A stretch of DNA of 62,059 nucleotides. Origin: an uncultured Bacteroidales bacterium (GTDB lineage Bacteria; Bacteroidota; Bacteroidia; Bacteroidales; UBA932). The translations under genes and the position numbers were made by a program. The notes under the pieces are model-generated. The model searched no databases. It was given only the letters and a program-made list of their open reading frames with translations, and was not told where the DNA came from. This document shows, in pieces, positions 52,071 to 62,004 of the stretch (positions within the stretch are counted from its first letter, which is position 1; each line of letters starts with the position of its first letter). The stretch is from NCBI GenBank assembly GCA_934667175.1, contig CAKULN010000016.1, positions 1 through 62,059 of the forward strand, in the 5' to 3' direction.

Positions 52071-53558
52071 ATGAAAACCTTTTGTTTCGGTCTTATGTCC
52101 GTGGCGATGATGATGTCAGTGGCATGTTCTTCCTGTTCCGGAAACGGGACGGACGATGTCTCTTCAGAAGAGAGATACACTGACGATGTCGAATACTATA
52201 ATTTCTCTCCGAGGCTTCCGGAGTCGCAGCTGTATGCCGTGAAAGTCGCCGGGGAGTTCATCAAGGTGTTCCCGACATATGAACCACATCTCGCATGGTT
52301 CGGCGTCGATGAGGGTACTGTCAAGGTTGAGGTGTCGCTGCAGAGTGGCAGGGTCGAAAAGGCTGTGGTCCGGCCGTTGGGAAAGGACTACAATTACAGA
52401 ATTGAAGGTGGGCGACTTTTCATTGATCTTTGTAAATATGACCGAGTGTCTGTGGAAATAAACGATGATCTTGAACAGCCCCTCTTTATATTCGTAAATC
52501 CCATAGATAAGGAAAAACCGTCCAAGGACGACCCGTCGGTCAAATTCTTCGAGGCGGGGAAGATTTATGATGCAGGGAATATGGTTCTCAGTCAGGACTG
52601 CAAGGAAATTTATCTTGAACCGGGAACTTATGTCAAAGGCAATATCCTCGGAGTGGGCTTGGACGGCGTTAAGGTGCATGGCGGCGGCTTCATTGACGCG
52701 ACAGGTTATCCCGGCAGATACAACGCCGAATTCTATCAGCCGTTCGGAATAGCGTTCAGCAGATGTGAAAATTCACGTTTCAGTGATTTCACAAACCTGT
52801 TTGCCGACGGCGGTTGGTCCTCGCTGTATACCAACTGCCATAATTCCGACATCACCAATGTCAAGACCATTGGGCTGAACAGCGCTAAGGGAGTCAAGAC
52901 CAACAATGACTCCATGGACATAATCGGCGGGATCAATGTCCATGTGTCCAAATGCTTCATGCGTGGCCATGATGACGTGTATTGCCTTAAATCACAGAAA
53001 TTCAAACTAAAAGGCGATGATGTCGACGGCATCTGGTACGAGGACTGCATCGGTTGGAACATTGATGCCGGAAACACTTTTGAAATCGGCTACGAGACGC
53101 AACTTGACATAAAGAACGTCCATTACAAAGACATCTACGCGATTCATTCCGGCACGGGCACTGACGGGAACGAGATGAGAAGAGCGGCCTTGAGTATTCA
53201 TAACGGTGCTGCCGGAACAATTTCGAACGTGACTTACGAGAACGCTTACATCGAGGATGCTTTGGAGTTTTCGATATATCTGGCATGCCTTGGACACAAC
53301 TACAATATCGGATTTGATGAATCGGGTAACAAACTGACATACTCACCCGGAAAGATTCGGGATGTGACCTATACCAACATCAATGTCCTGAATGTTCGTC
53401 CTGGCAGGGGAGACTGTGTGATTCAGGGATACGATGGTGAGCATGATGTTTCGAATGTCACTTTCAAAGGGTTCAACCATCTCGGCAGAAAAATCACCTC
53501 TTTGGACGATGCCGTGTGGAGAATTAAAACGAACTGTTCGGACATAAACTTCGATTAG
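52071..53558 (+). CDS. Parallel beta-helix glycosidase-like lipoprotein 2 (GH-N clan type)
   Basis: A 495-residue paralogue of the preceding protein. Lipobox is likely MMMSVACSSC. The same N-terminal sandwich (LYAVKVAGEFIKVFPTYEPH to LFIFVNPIDKEKPSKDDPS) leads into a parallel beta helix with NNDSMD (Asp280, Asp283) and RGHDDVYCLKS (Asp301, Asp302) at matching positions. It again lacks GHG. The helix is longer by a turn or two (NAEFYQPFGIAFSRCENSRF). Two related but clearly diverged enzymes suggest that they act on different linkages or positions of one glycan. 39 bases after the previous gene. Confidence 0.72.
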   Translation: MKTFCFGLMSVAMMMSVACSSCSGNGTDDVSSEERYTDDVEYYNFSPRLPESQLYAVKVAGEFIKVFPTYEPHLAWFGVDEGTVKVEVSLQSGRVEKAVVRPLGKDYNYRIEGGRLFIDLCKYDRVSVEINDDLEQPLFIFVNPIDKEKPSKDDPSVKFFEAGKIYDAGNMVLSQDCKEIYLEPGTYVKGNILGVGLDGVKVHGGGFIDATGYPGRYNAEFYQPFGIAFSRCENSRFSDFTNLFADGGWSSLYTNCHNSDITNVKTIGLNSAKGVKTNNDSMDIIGGINVHVSKCFMRGHDDVYCLKSQKFKLKGDDVDGIWYEDCIGWNIDAGNTFEIGYETQLDIKNVHYKDIYAIHSGTGTDGNEMRRAALSIHNGAAGTISNVTYENAYIEDALEFSIYLACLGHNYNIGFDESGNKLTYSPGKIRDVTYTNINVLNVRPGRGDCVIQGYDGEHDVSNVTFKGFNHLGRKITSLDDAVWRIKTNCSDINFD

Positions 53559-53612
53559 AAGGTAGATGTCCAGTGTATGTCTTGTTATGTTTTGAATATA
53601 AGATTATAGTAT

Positions 53613-56600
53613 ATGAGGATTTTACTTAAGATAACGCTTTTTCTTGCGATTCTGTCGCTTTACGTCCCGGTCCTTGCGCAGGATGTCATAACGGGAACGG
53701 TTACTGACATCGACAATGAACCGCTCATAGGCGCGGGAGTGACGTATGCCGGGACCAATGTCGGCGTGATCACCGACATGGACGGCCGCTACAGCATAAA
53801 GAAGATCGTTGGCGGAACACTTCAATTTTCCTCAATCGGAATGAAGACCGAGGAAGTGAAAGTCGGCAAGCAGACCGTGATAGACATGAAACTTGGCCGT
53901 GACGACCTCGTGCTCAATGATGCGGTGGTCATCGGTTACGGCTCCCTTTCACGTCGTGACCTTACAGGCTCCGTTAGTTCCGTAAAGGCGGATGAGTTGT
54001 CAAAGACGGGCAGCCGCAATGTCGTCGGAGCGCTTCAGGGGCAGGTCGCGGGCCTAAGTATCACGGCTCAGTCCGGTGAGCCAGGCTCCGGATTCAACAT
54101 CAAGATCAGAGGAAATAACTCCATCAATGCCGGGACCACTCCTCTTTTCGTGATTGACGGAATGCAGATGGATCTGTCCTCCGGAGAAATCGCAAGCACA
54201 TCTACCACCGGTTCAGGTACTTTTGACCCTATGTCATTCATAAATCCTAATGACATCGAGTCCATCGAGGTGCTGAAGGATGCCACCGCGACCGCCATCT
54301 ACGGAGCGAGGGGAGCTAACGGAGTAATCATCATCACCACGAAAAGCGGTGCGAAAGGAAGTGATAAAACCATAGTGAACTTCAATGCGTCGGTAGGCGT
54401 GTCGAATGTGCCGAAGCATATCGATATGCTTGACGCTCAGGAGTATGTCAATTATCGTTTCGCAAGAAAAGACTACGGTTATCTGGATTACGGTGTTGAC
54501 ACTGACGGTGACGGCGTGAGCGACACTCCCAAGGATGCGAGTGTATATTCCTATAACGACTGGCAGAAGATTCTGTACAGGACGGCGGTCACTCAGGACT
54601 ACAATCTCTCGGTCAACGCCGTGGCAGGCAAAAAGACCCAAATGCTGTTCAGTTTCGGCTATCTCAATCAGGACGGTCTTATTGTGAACAACGACTTCCA
54701 ACGCTATACCGGACGGATCAAGGTTGACCACAAAATCAGCGAGACGGTAAAGGTCGGAGCTTCCGTCAATTATGGACGGACGATCTCAAATGGTGCGGTG
54801 TCCTCCGGTGGAGGTGAACTCGGGAACAGCGGTCTCATCCAGCTTATCTACCTCCGGCGACCAATTGATTTTTACACGGACAGTGATACGGACAATATGG
54901 GATCATATTCCTTGCTTGACTGTGTCACGAAGGAAACTTACCGCAGGACAGTATATTCCCGTGTCTCGGGCAATGCCTATGTCGATTGGGAAATCATCAA
55001 GGGACTTACCTTCAGGGCACAGGCCTCAGGCAACACCTCCAACTCCAAGGGAATGGAATTCTACTCTGTCAACAGCCTGTGGGGCTTCTCCAAGAACGGT
55101 TATGGAAGGATAAGAACTGTCGATACCTACGGATGGAACACCTCGGCGACCCTGACCTACAAGAATACCTGGAGTGACTCCCATAATCTCAATGCCATGC
55201 TTGGAGTGGAAATGAGCGCATACAAGAACGAGAATCTTATGATCGGCGCTTATGATTTCACCGATGCCTCAACGGGCGTGTTCAACATCAGCAAGGGAGG
55301 TGTTCAGGAAGCTCCGTCGGAAAACGTGTCCATGAGCACGATGATGTCCATGTTCGGCAGGGTGGAGTACAACTATCGTCAACGCTATTACGCTTCATTC
55401 AATATGCGTGCGGACGGATCCTCCAAGTTCATGCCTGGCAGCCGTGTCGGCTACTTTCCGTCTGTGGCGCTTGCGTGGAGATTGTCCGAGGAGGAGTTCA
55501 TGAAGAACGTCACCTGGTTGGATCAGTTCAAGCTCAGGGCCAGCGTCGGAGCGTCCGGAAACGACAGGATTTCCAACTATGCCACCATGGCACTTATGAC
55601 CACGAACTATTACGCTGTCAACGGTACCGAAATAATGGGAATGGCTCCGTCAAGCTCGGCGAACACGAAACTGAAGTGGGAAACCACATATCAGTATGAC
55701 CTCGGTCTTGATGTAAGTCTATTCAACAATAGGATCGACTTCGTTGCCGATGCTTATTATAAAGACACGAGGAATATGCTTTACCGCGCGACCTTGCCTG
55801 CCCAGACTGGCTTCGTGGAGCAGTGGCAGAATCTCGGCCGTGTCGAGAACAAGGGCTTCGAGTTCAGTCTCAGCACGCACAACATAAACAGACGTGATTT
55901 CTCCTGGTCGACAAACGTTACCTTCGATCTGTCACGTAACAAGGTTCTTGACATCGGAGGCATTGACTATACCAGCATCAACATTGCCCACGGTCAGCTT
56001 GCGAATGACATCTCCCGCATTATGGTCGGGCAGCCGATCGGCATCGGTTACGGATATGTAGCGGACGGGAACTACCAGCTTGATGAGTTTTGGGCTGTGG
56101 ACAGGAACGGACGCAAGTTTTCCGCCGACGCCATTGTGACAGAGGTAAACTACGATAACTACAAGTATGAGCTTAAGGATGGCGTCACAAGCATCAATTC
56201 CGTGGCCGTGCAGCCAGGTGATCGCAAGTACAGGGATCTTGACGGCGACAATGAGATCACCGCGGCGGACAAGACTGTGATAAGCGATTCAAACCCTGAT
56301 TTCTCCATGGGATTAGGCAATACGTTCAATATATTCGGCATCGAACTTTCGTTCTTCTTCGAAGGAGTTTTCGGAAGGGATATAATGAACGAGTTCAAAC
56401 TGCGTTCCGAGTCCGGACGGAGTGGCGGCACACAGTTCAACAATCTGACGAAAGACGCGTGGCATGGGCGGTGGACAGTGGAAAACCCGTCAAACACTTA
56501 TTCAAGGCTTCTGAACCAGACAAACACATGGGTGTCGTCGTATTATGTCGAGGATGGCTCCTTTGTCCGGCTCAAGAATCTTTCCGTTGGCTATACCTTC

Positions 56601-56795
56601 GATACACCGAAGCTGCGGAAGGCTAAGATTTCCGCCATAAAACTGAACTTCAACGCTGACAATCTGTTTGTGCTGACCAAATACAGCGGAATGGATCCGG
56701 ATGTCAGCTCCTCCAATCCTTTGTTCACAGGCTTTGACAGACTTTCCTATCCTAAGGCAAGAACATTCACTCTCGGGGTTTCCATGACTTTTTAA
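53613..56795 (+). CDS. SusC/RagA-family TonB-dependent glycan transporter
   Basis: A 1,060-residue outer-membrane importer that works with SusD to take up oligosaccharides. After the signal peptide (VPVLAQD) comes a carboxypeptidase-regulatory-like domain (VITGTVTDIDNEPLIGAGV), the TonB box/plug region (AVVIGYGSLSRRDLTGSVSS, GSRNVVGALQGQVAGL, TTPLFVIDGMQ, IYGARGANGVIIITTK) and a 22-strand barrel ending FTLGVSMTF with terminal Phe. It is complete. 54 bases upstream lies the second beta-helix gene and SusD starts 11 bases downstream, so this is one transcript. Confidence 0.96.
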   Translation: MRILLKITLFLAILSLYVPVLAQDVITGTVTDIDNEPLIGAGVTYAGTNVGVITDMDGRYSIKKIVGGTLQFSSIGMKTEEVKVGKQTVIDMKLGRDDLVLNDAVVIGYGSLSRRDLTGSVSSVKADELSKTGSRNVVGALQGQVAGLSITAQSGEPGSGFNIKIRGNNSINAGTTPLFVIDGMQMDLSSGEIASTSTTGSGTFDPMSFINPNDIESIEVLKDATATAIYGARGANGVIIITTKSGAKGSDKTIVNFNASVGVSNVPKHIDMLDAQEYVNYRFARKDYGYLDYGVDTDGDGVSDTPKDASVYSYNDWQKILYRTAVTQDYNLSVNAVAGKKTQMLFSFGYLNQDGLIVNNDFQRYTGRIKVDHKISETVKVGASVNYGRTISNGAVSSGGGELGNSGLIQLIYLRRPIDFYTDSDTDNMGSYSLLDCVTKETYRRTVYSRVSGNAYVDWEIIKGLTFRAQASGNTSNSKGMEFYSVNSLWGFSKNGYGRIRTVDTYGWNTSATLTYKNTWSDSHNLNAMLGVEMSAYKNENLMIGAYDFTDASTGVFNISKGGVQEAPSENVSMSTMMSMFGRVEYNYRQRYYASFNMRADGSSKFMPGSRVGYFPSVALAWRLSEEEFMKNVTWLDQFKLRASVGASGNDRISNYATMALMTTNYYAVNGTEIMGMAPSSSANTKLKWETTYQYDLGLDVSLFNNRIDFVADAYYKDTRNMLYRATLPAQTGFVEQWQNLGRVENKGFEFSLSTHNINRRDFSWSTNVTFDLSRNKVLDIGGIDYTSINIAHGQLANDISRIMVGQPIGIGYGYVADGNYQLDEFWAVDRNGRKFSADAIVTEVNYDNYKYELKDGVTSINSVAVQPGDRKYRDLDGDNEITAADKTVISDSNPDFSMGLGNTFNIFGIELSFFFEGVFGRDIMNEFKLRSESGRSGGTQFNNLTKDAWHGRWTVENPSNTYSRLLNQTNTWVSSYYVEDGSFVRLKNLSVGYTFDTPKLRKAKISAIKLNFNADNLFVLTKYSGMDPDVSSSNPLFTGFDRLSYPKARTFTLGVSMTF

Positions 56796-56806
56796 CTGTT
56801 TCGAAA

Positions 56807-58645
56807 ATGAGAAAGACAATTAAATATTCACTGATTCTGATGTCGGCCGCCTTCTCGGCGATGTCATGTGAACATGCTGGATTTCTGGACCAGTACCCAT
56901 ATTCGCAGACTTCTCCGGAGAACTTCTATACTTCGGAAAAATCCATGAACATGGCTCTCACGTCATGCTATGAGGTGATAAACGGTCACAAGATACCTGG
57001 TGCGTCGTATGTGCAGAGAGGTAGTTACGCACAAGGGCTGATTTATGTGATGAATTGCCCTTCGGACGATATGGTCGCCGCGACCTCGTCTTCTGACGAG
57101 GGACTTGAGATGACCTGGGGCAACTATAATGAGAGCACACGTTGCGTGCGTGACGCCTGGAAAGTGATGTATGCGGGGATAAACAGGTGCAATACGATAC
57201 TTCACTATATTCAGAACATCGACATGCCGGAAGAGACACGCGTTCAGTACATTGCCGAGGCGCGTTTCCTTAGGGCGTTCTTCTACTACCATCTCGCATG
57301 GAATTTCGGTGGGGTCCCGATTGTGGAAAGCTTCGAATCCGGAGGACAGGAGCCGCGCTCCTCGCTCAAGGACGTCTATGAGTTTATATTCGATGATTTG
57401 GACTATGCTTACGCGCATCTTGACGAAACCGGGATTCTTCAGACCTCTTCCGCCAACAAATACACCGCGGCTGCGTATATCGCACGAATCTGCAACTACC
57501 TTGCGGCCTGCAAGGCGAACGGTACTGGAGCCGACCTCCTGGACCGTCAGCCGCTCAACGACTTCACCTTTGTGGATGAGGCCGCGATGTGGAAAAAGTC
57601 GAAGGAAGCCTGTGCTGACATCATTGAGCATTCCTCCTACAGGCTTATAACTGACTACGCCAATCTGTTCCGGGAGACGACAAAATCACAGCAGTATCAG
57701 GAGTGCCTTCTCCTTGCTGAACAACCGCTTTCCGGTTCCGAAGGTTATTGGCCGAACAGTTACTATCTGCCATCTCCTTCTAACAGCTCAGGTTCCCCGA
57801 CAGTCTATGGCGGTCGCTTTGTTCCGACTCCGCGCGCGTTCTATATGTACAGTCCGAAGGATCCGAGGCGTGACCACAATCTGACCGGACGCATGCAGGA
57901 CGGAAAGACGGAAGTGAAGGTGGACGGATACACATATTATAACCCGAATCCACCAAAGGCCATGGTGACCATAGCCGGAAAGGACGGGGCAGGTGACGAA
58001 AAGAGACAGCATCCTCTCTATGACAGCGACACACAGACGTATCTTCCTGTGTCGGGAGTCCAGATGTGCGCCGGCAAGTTCAGGCTCTGCAATTCGGATG
58101 AGCTGCAGCATACCTACCAGCAGCACGCATTGTCCATGCCTCTTATGCGTCTTGCGGATGTCTATCTTATGTATGCCGAGGCTCTCTACTATGCCGACAA
58201 TGATGAGACGAACGCGAGAATATGGATGAACAAGGTGCTTCAGCGGGCATGTGGTGATGACAATGCCCTTTTTGAAGAACTGAAGGCATACTACCATAAG
58301 TCCGATTTCCGTGAGGAACTGCTCGAAAGCCGTGAGCGTGAACTCATATTCGAGTTTTCCCGCAAGTGGGATCTCATCCGCTACAACCGTCTCTTTGACA
58401 GCATTGAAAGCCTTGACGAGGAGAAGGTCGTTGAAAAGTGGGCCAATACGGAACTTGACCCGGAAGACCCGGATTATATCGCTCCGAAGAACCTTACTTA
58501 TCAGACCGGAGGCTATCTCAAACTTGGTATTCCCACGCTGCGTCAGAACATGAGCAAGGCGGATGCCGCCCACAAGATCTGGCTCCCGATTTCCGAGGAA
58601 CAAAGAGGAGTGAACAAGAACCTGGACCAGAACGCTGGGTGGTAG
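56807..58645 (+). CDS. SusD/RagB-family nutrient-binding lipoprotein
   Basis: A 612-residue surface lipoprotein (lipobox AMSC, Cys21) that forms the lid on SusC. Family landmarks: FLDQYPYSQTSPENFYTSEKS near the N-terminus, YAGINRCNTILHYIQ, YIAEARFLRAFFYYHLAWNFGGVPI (the conserved TPR region), LMRLADVYLMYAEALYY and ELLESRERELIFEFSRKWDLIRYN near the C-terminus. It is complete. Binding-site aromatics cannot be assigned from sequence. 11 bases after SusC. Confidence 0.95.
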   Translation: MRKTIKYSLILMSAAFSAMSCEHAGFLDQYPYSQTSPENFYTSEKSMNMALTSCYEVINGHKIPGASYVQRGSYAQGLIYVMNCPSDDMVAATSSSDEGLEMTWGNYNESTRCVRDAWKVMYAGINRCNTILHYIQNIDMPEETRVQYIAEARFLRAFFYYHLAWNFGGVPIVESFESGGQEPRSSLKDVYEFIFDDLDYAYAHLDETGILQTSSANKYTAAAYIARICNYLAACKANGTGADLLDRQPLNDFTFVDEAAMWKKSKEACADIIEHSSYRLITDYANLFRETTKSQQYQECLLLAEQPLSGSEGYWPNSYYLPSPSNSSGSPTVYGGRFVPTPRAFYMYSPKDPRRDHNLTGRMQDGKTEVKVDGYTYYNPNPPKAMVTIAGKDGAGDEKRQHPLYDSDTQTYLPVSGVQMCAGKFRLCNSDELQHTYQQHALSMPLMRLADVYLMYAEALYYADNDETNARIWMNKVLQRACGDDNALFEELKAYYHKSDFREELLESRERELIFEFSRKWDLIRYNRLFDSIESLDEEKVVEKWANTELDPEDPDYIAPKNLTYQTGGYLKLGIPTLRQNMSKADAAHKIWLPISEEQRGVNKNLDQNAGW

Positions 58646-58718
58646 GCGTGTAATCCATGATAGGAATATTCAATCTGAGAGAATTATCCATATTTCTAAA
58701 CATTTAACTAATAATGCA

Positions 58719-60878
58719 ATGAAAAAGTTACTGATTTTATCTGTTATCTTTCTTGCGGTGATGGCCTGTGAGAAGGACAAGACACCGAGTTACCCGATTC
58801 CGGAGGCCGGCGCCTCTTATGTGATTGAGGGCACCGTCAACACGGAGGGATTCACATGGAAGACCAACTCTGTGGTTGGATTGTATTCCGCACAGTCAGA
58901 CCTGCGCATCCTCAACAAGGAGTGCAAGATTGTCGGATGGGCTGACACCACTCCGGACATTGACCCGGAGACCGGTGAGAACCTTAACCACTATACTCCG
59001 TCGGAATATGAGGGCAAGGCAGTCGCTCTGTTCAACACTCCGGGTCTTGACCTCGTGCAGGGCGAGAACAGGTTCATGATATATTCTCCTTACAATCCGG
59101 ACCTTGCTTTCGCCAACGGAGTCATCATGGGACTCAGCGTAGGTGACAAACAGACGCAGTCGGCTCCTAATGTGGCTTCCGACTGTTTCGCGGTAGGATA
59201 TGCCACTGGCATTCCTGGTGTTGACGAGACATTCAAGTTCGAACTTAATCCTGTCACTGCCTTGATTCAAGTTAAGATCACATCCACTGAACTTGCGGCT
59301 TATGCACCTTCAAAGGTTACTGTGTTTGATGAGTCCAAAACTCCGATTGCGGGTGACTTTGACATTGACGTGAACACCATGACCATGACACCGATCAGCG
59401 GAAGCGAGCTTAGTCAAGTGTCTGTGGAGGTCGTGAATCCTGTGGCTTTGTCATCGGCAAAGGAGCAGAACATCTATCTCAACATTCTTGAGGCCGACTA
59501 TTCGAACAAGGACATATGGGTTGTTGTCGAACTTGCGGATGAGGCCGGAGGAAAGGTCACTATTCCGACCAAACAGACCGGTCTGAAGTTCGAGGCCGGC
59601 AAGACCACCACCATTGATCTTTCCGGACTTAAGTTCAGCGACAATGCGGCAGGCTCTTGGTACTGCGCCGAGGACAGCCGTTATGTCGCAGGAGAAGGTG
59701 TGGCATACGGAGACGCCAACACATATTTTATCCAGTACAAAGGGGCGACATACAAGGGCGCTGACCTTGCTCCTAACGCTGACATTCCGGAGGCGGTGGT
59801 GATTGACTACCGCGCTCGAGGTGATTTTGCGAAGGCGTCTCTTGCAAAGCCTGAGAATGTGACTTTCGAGTGGGCGAAGCTCAAGAACGGAAACCTTTAT
59901 ACTCCGAGAACTGCCGGTTATGATGCGTCTGGAGTTGTCATAAGTGACAAGTTTACCATTACTCCTAACCCTTCGGAATACAAGGTGACCGTCACCAACA
60001 CAGGCGCCTTTGCGGGTGCGCCGATTCTTCTCATGAAAGATGCTTCCGGCAAGATCCTATGGGCATGGACATTCTGGAACATTGCGGCTGACGGCACGAA
60101 GCTCGATCCAGTCACCGTGGGAGGCTACAAGTTCGCTCCTATGGACATTGGCCAGCCTACCACGAAGATGGAGACCTGGACAGCGAACAAGTCTGGCAAT
60201 AATCCGGATCCAATTTACAGAATGGTTCACTACTATCAGTGGGGACGCCCTATGCCGATGTTCTGGACTACTTATTGGTCTTTGGACATGATTGGTGGAG
60301 ACAAGAACGGCAACATCCCGGCGATAACAGGGCCGGTGACACTTGCGACGGCTCTTGAGAATCCTCATGCCCTTGTCGCCTATCCTGGAGATGTCACGCC
60401 GCTCCCTGACTGGTCAACGGAAAAATATAAAGACCTTTGGGGTGAGGTCAACAACAAGAATGAAGGGACCAAGTCCATATACGACCCTTGCCCTAAGGGT
60501 TGGAGAGTGGCTTCCTGTCCGGCTCTCAACGCGGTCGCCGCTCTTGCTTCATCCGCTCAGTTCAATGACAGCTCGTACGGTTCTCCTCACGCAAAGGTCG
60601 GCGATCTCGTCCTTCTTGATCAGGGACGCCAGACGGCAAAGGACGCTACCGGCAAGATTCAGTATAGACCTGAAAATATCGGTATGGGTGCCGCGGCCAA
60701 TGCGAGTGGTTCCAAGGAAGGCTTCATCTGGAGCAATATAGCCGGTGATTCTCAGGGACAAGGACTTTTCAACACCACCAACAGTCACGGCACTGAAAAG
60801 AAAGTTATCAGAATGGCTACATTTGACCGAAAGAATGCGGCGGCCGTGAGATGTATCGTTGACAAGGATGCCAGATAG
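58719..60878 (+). CDS. Fimbrillin-like lipoprotein with FISUMP-type C-terminus, candidate glycan-binding protein
   Basis: A 719-residue lipoprotein (lipobox VMAC, Cys17). Residues about 30-300 have fimbrillin-like organisation (GFTWKTNSVVGLYS; NRFMIYSPYN; FKFELNPVTALIQVKI). Residues about 310-440 form a further beta domain. The C-terminal part (about 470-719) includes YDPCPKGWRVAS and a closing AVRCIVD, the FISUMP-type sulfatase-modifying-factor-like fold found on many Bacteroidetes surface proteins. Its position directly after SusD is where surface glycan-binding proteins are usually encoded, so glycan binding is the working guess. A strong terminator (60903-60951) follows. Confidence 0.7.
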   Translation: MKKLLILSVIFLAVMACEKDKTPSYPIPEAGASYVIEGTVNTEGFTWKTNSVVGLYSAQSDLRILNKECKIVGWADTTPDIDPETGENLNHYTPSEYEGKAVALFNTPGLDLVQGENRFMIYSPYNPDLAFANGVIMGLSVGDKQTQSAPNVASDCFAVGYATGIPGVDETFKFELNPVTALIQVKITSTELAAYAPSKVTVFDESKTPIAGDFDIDVNTMTMTPISGSELSQVSVEVVNPVALSSAKEQNIYLNILEADYSNKDIWVVVELADEAGGKVTIPTKQTGLKFEAGKTTTIDLSGLKFSDNAAGSWYCAEDSRYVAGEGVAYGDANTYFIQYKGATYKGADLAPNADIPEAVVIDYRARGDFAKASLAKPENVTFEWAKLKNGNLYTPRTAGYDASGVVISDKFTITPNPSEYKVTVTNTGAFAGAPILLMKDASGKILWAWTFWNIAADGTKLDPVTVGGYKFAPMDIGQPTTKMETWTANKSGNNPDPIYRMVHYYQWGRPMPMFWTTYWSLDMIGGDKNGNIPAITGPVTLATALENPHALVAYPGDVTPLPDWSTEKYKDLWGEVNNKNEGTKSIYDPCPKGWRVASCPALNAVAALASSAQFNDSSYGSPHAKVGDLVLLDQGRQTAKDATGKIQYRPENIGMGAAANASGSKEGFIWSNIAGDSQGQGLFNTTNSHGTEKKVIRMATFDRKNAAAVRCIVDKDAR

Positions 60879-60902
60879 TCCTGACGAATAGCTTGATGTC
60901 AT

Positions 60903-60951
60903 GAGGGGACGGGATCATGGTGCTTTGCATTCCCCGTCTCCTCTTTTTTTT
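60903..60951 (+). terminator. Rho-independent terminator after the polysaccharide operon
   Basis: GAGGGGACGGG (60903-60913) pairs with CCCGTCTCCTC (60933-60943) over 11 pairs with one G-U, followed by eight T residues (60944-60951). It lies 24 bases after the preceding stop and 9 bases before the next ATG. Confidence 0.85.
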
Positions 60952-60960
60952 GTTTGGCTT

Positions 60961-62004
60961 ATGAAAACGCATTTACTTTTGATGTCTGTTTTTGTGGTAC
61001 TGGTCACTTGCTGCTCCTGCCATAAGAATAATGTACCGGAGGAAACGAGCCTGTATGAAACGGCAATCTGTATGATGAGATTCGAGAAGAACGGCACGGA
61101 AGAGTTCTTCAACATCGCTGTCAAGGACGAATACAAGAAGAATGTCTGGTATGTGTTCCGGCTCAGACATTACTGTGACCATTCGGAATTGCAGTATATG
61201 GATCTGTGGCGCATAGACTGGGGATATCGGGGACGTTTCGATCCTGCCACTCGCATAATGACCAATGAATTGGACAAGATTCTCACCAATGGTGAGAACG
61301 AGAGTGTGTTCAAGGACTATGGCGAGAATCTTAATGTTCAGGGGCAGCCCCACATTGATACCTACGACTTCACCGGAGGCTTCCACGGCGACGAGAGAAT
61401 TGACATTGGCGAGGATCACGGAGTCGCCTTCTATGCCGGAGGCAGGGAACTGACTGCGGATGACATCGCGCGGTCGTTTGATTGGACGGTCTGTGACGGA
61501 TTCCGCTATGTCCAGAAGTCATCAATGCACAAGACCGCACTGAAAGTCGATGGCAAGGCCCAGTTGTCCGACCATCATGTCATCGCTGAACATATCAAGG
61601 AAACCGTCTTTGAAAACGGCGGTTACCGTACCACCAACCGCCTGGCGATGAGGGATGCCATAGACTTCTATTGGTATTTCGGAATATGCTGCGTAGGCCG
61701 TAGCGTAGCGGAGAAAGGCTGCAACGAAGACATGAAGACAGTAAGTTTCGATGCTGCGGGTGGAAACAAACTGGAGGAGGTCGGTAAAAAGGAATATCAT
61801 GCCTGGTATGACGCCCATTCCATTGAAGTCTATGTGAGCTCCACCTTCACAGCCGGTGGCGACGACAGCCTCGCCAAGATGCATATCTGGGATAAGCAGA
61901 ACTATGCTAAATACTATAGGCGCTATCCTGCTAATGGAGCCCACAGAACCTCAGCTGGAGAGGAATTCGCGTCAGAAATGACCGTCAGGTTCTCAAGCCG
62001 CTAA
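60961..62004 (+). CDS. Unrecognised lipoprotein downstream of the polysaccharide locus
   Basis: A 347-residue lipoprotein started at ATG 60961 (MKTHLLLMSVFVVLVTCCSC, Cys about residue 17 to 20). An earlier in-frame ATG at 60901 would put the start inside the terminator hairpin. The mature part is beta-rich with many Asp, His and aromatic residues: NIAVKDEYKKNVWYVFRL, YDFTGGFHGDERIDIGED, EVYVSSTFTAGGDDSLAKM. I recognise no family. The FHGDE-like patch and the aromatic content resemble a jelly-roll lyase or carbohydrate-binding protein, but this is only a pattern. Being just behind the operon terminator, it may be expressed by read-through or from its own promoter. Confidence 0.6.
   Translation: MKTHLLLMSVFVVLVTCCSCHKNNVPEETSLYETAICMMRFEKNGTEEFFNIAVKDEYKKNVWYVFRLRHYCDHSELQYMDLWRIDWGYRGRFDPATRIMTNELDKILTNGENESVFKDYGENLNVQGQPHIDTYDFTGGFHGDERIDIGEDHGVAFYAGGRELTADDIARSFDWTVCDGFRYVQKSSMHKTALKVDGKAQLSDHHVIAEHIKETVFENGGYRTTNRLAMRDAIDFYWYFGICCVGRSVAEKGCNEDMKTVSFDAAGGNKLEEVGKKEYHAWYDAHSIEVYVSSTFTAGGDDSLAKMHIWDKQNYAKYYRRYPANGAHRTSAGEEFASEMTVRFSSR

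Noticed and set aside
60901..60960. An earlier ATG for the last gene
   Set aside because: It would begin inside the terminator hairpin and add an unusual leader before a normal lipoprotein signal; ATG 60961 fits better.
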